Origin: Candidatus Mesolinea sp.
Lineage (GTDB): Bacteria; Chloroflexota; Anaerolineae; Anaerolineales; Anaerolineaceae
NCBI GenBank assembly: GCA_003445715.1
Contig: DMCS01000102.1
Location: 4,253 to 9,844 of the forward strand
DNA length: 5,592 nucleotides
Direction: 5' to 3'
Under the pieces are notes generated by a model that made no database searches, had not been told where the DNA came from, and saw only the letters and a program-made list of their open reading frames with translations. Of this stretch, positions 5,152 through 5,592 are shown piece after piece; the first letter of the stretch is position 1; the number at the start of each line of letters is the position of its first letter. The translations under genes and the position numbers were made by a program.

Positions 5152-5158
5152 TCCTTTT
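5152..5158 (-). promoter_or_regulatory. Ribosome binding site of rho
   Basis: On the minus strand AAAAGGA stands four bases before the rho ATG. It directly follows, and by one A overlaps, the TAA stop of the 17-codon upstream frame, an arrangement that could couple the two translations. Confidence 0.6.
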
Positions 5159-5211
5159 TAGCAGGCGCTGTTCATCTCATTGGCGACCAGTTCCTTCGAG
5201 TGACATTTCAT
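5158..5211 (-). CDS. Possible 17-codon leader reading frame upstream of rho
   Basis: The ATG at 5211-5209 opens a frame coding MKCHSKELVANEMNSAC, which ends with TAA at 5160-5158, ten bases before the rho ATG. It lies wholly in the predicted rho leader. There is no Shine-Dalgarno sequence before its ATG, and a frame this short can occur by chance. It resembles no leader peptide that I know, so treat it as speculative. Confidence 0.2.
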   Translation of the reverse strand: MKCHSKELVANEMNSAC

Positions 5212-5268
5212 CAAACGCAAACTTGGTATTTATGAATTCACACCTATTCTAATTATTAATTGGGAAGT

Positions 5269-5296
5269 TACTCAAAAACTAATGAGTAGATTTTTT
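5269..5296 (+). terminator. Weak hairpin with T run upstream of rho (plus-strand reading)
   Basis: TACTCA (5269-5274) pairs with TGAGTA (5283-5288) around an 8-base loop. On the plus strand this is followed by GATTTTTT (5289-5296). The six-pair stem is weak. In the rho transcript the same sequence forms a hairpin in the middle of the leader without a T run. It could stop plus-strand transcription from running into the rho region, or be structure in the rho leader. Confidence 0.3.
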
Positions 5297-5342
5297 ATTG
5301 TAGTAATTTAAAAATTTATTTTCCTAAAAAATTGATGCACTG

Positions 5343-5370
5343 ATTATAACAGTTTTTTGAAGAGATGCAA
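5343..5370 (-). promoter_or_regulatory. Promoter of rho
   Basis: On the minus strand TTGCAT (5370-5365), spacer 16, then TATAAT (5348-5343), preceded by TGT so that the -10 is of the extended type. The predicted start is near 5336, giving a leader of about 189 bases before the ATG at 5147. It is the best promoter match in the 445 bases upstream of rho. Confidence 0.6.
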
Positions 5371-5592
5371 GCAAAATGTCAAATCCTGTAAAAGCAAAGT
5401 GATAATGTCCTAAAGGTGCAAAATAGAAATGCTTGGATTCAACTCGCAAGTGCAACAAAGCTGGAAGTAGAAAGGGCAATAGGTCACCGGATCACATTTA
5501 CAGAGGCAGCCAGAAAACAGGGAATAAACGAATAGCCAGTTAGGTTCAGCCCGAAAAAGAGCGTTAAGCATGCCCTGATTATCAGTCTTTGA
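5371..5592. other. No supportable gene; possible coding remnant
   Basis: Plus-strand frame 1 is open from 5392 to TAG at 5533-5535 (47 codons, with residues such as LEVERAIGHRITFTEAARKQ). It continues in frame after that stop to TGA at 5590-5592. It has no start codon with a ribosome site. The complementary minus-strand frame is also open from the window edge but reads as a cysteine-rich peptide, the expected antisense of alanine GCA codons. The balanced composition of the plus frame hints at a decayed gene, without proof. Confidence 0.25.

Noticed and set aside
5411..5592. Cysteine-rich minus-strand frame (from the window edge to TAG)
   Set aside because: The cysteines are the antisense of GCA codons in the opposite frame; no start with a ribosome site, and no spacing typical of a metal-binding peptide.

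Overview
The window most likely comes from a member of the Chloroflexota, probably class Anaerolineae. This is an inference from gene content and remembered family resemblance, not from a search. The clues are a triplicated secreted domain ending in N-W-F-W-N, a small acidic protein of a type I associate with that group, a membrane-anchored double-LysM M23 peptidase next to rho, moderate GC, AT-rich promoters, and two genes that look leaderless or almost leaderless.

Layout. Bases 1-300 hold no convincing gene: a GC-richer stretch that looks like a decayed repeat or gene end, then an AT-rich promoter region. Three plus-strand genes follow, each apparently its own transcription unit. They are a small heat-shock protein (301-717) with a hairpin terminator, a secreted protein made of three copies of one roughly 90-residue domain (960-1988) with two candidate promoters and a strong terminator, and an unassigned 131-residue protein with a very acidic tail (2139-2534) and a GC-rich terminator. 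The minus-strand half meets it at that last terminator: a tRNA-Arg(CCT) gene (2600-2673), a LysM-LysM-M23 cell-wall hydrolase (2758-3852), and transcription termination factor Rho (3873-5147). Rho and the hydrolase are only 20 bases apart and could be co-transcribed, but the hydrolase also appears to have its own promoter inside the end of rho, whose predicted start point falls at the hydrolase ATG. Upstream of rho lies an approximately 190-base leader containing a possible 17-codon reading frame, and then about 220 bases with no supportable gene.

The genes do not form one obvious pathway. Hsp20 is a protein-quality-control chaperone, the repeat protein and the M23 hydrolase act outside the membrane on or at the cell wall, and Rho and the tRNA are housekeeping. 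The items most worth following up are the triplicated NWFWN protein, the uncharacterised acidic protein, and the leaderless arrangement of the M23 gene.
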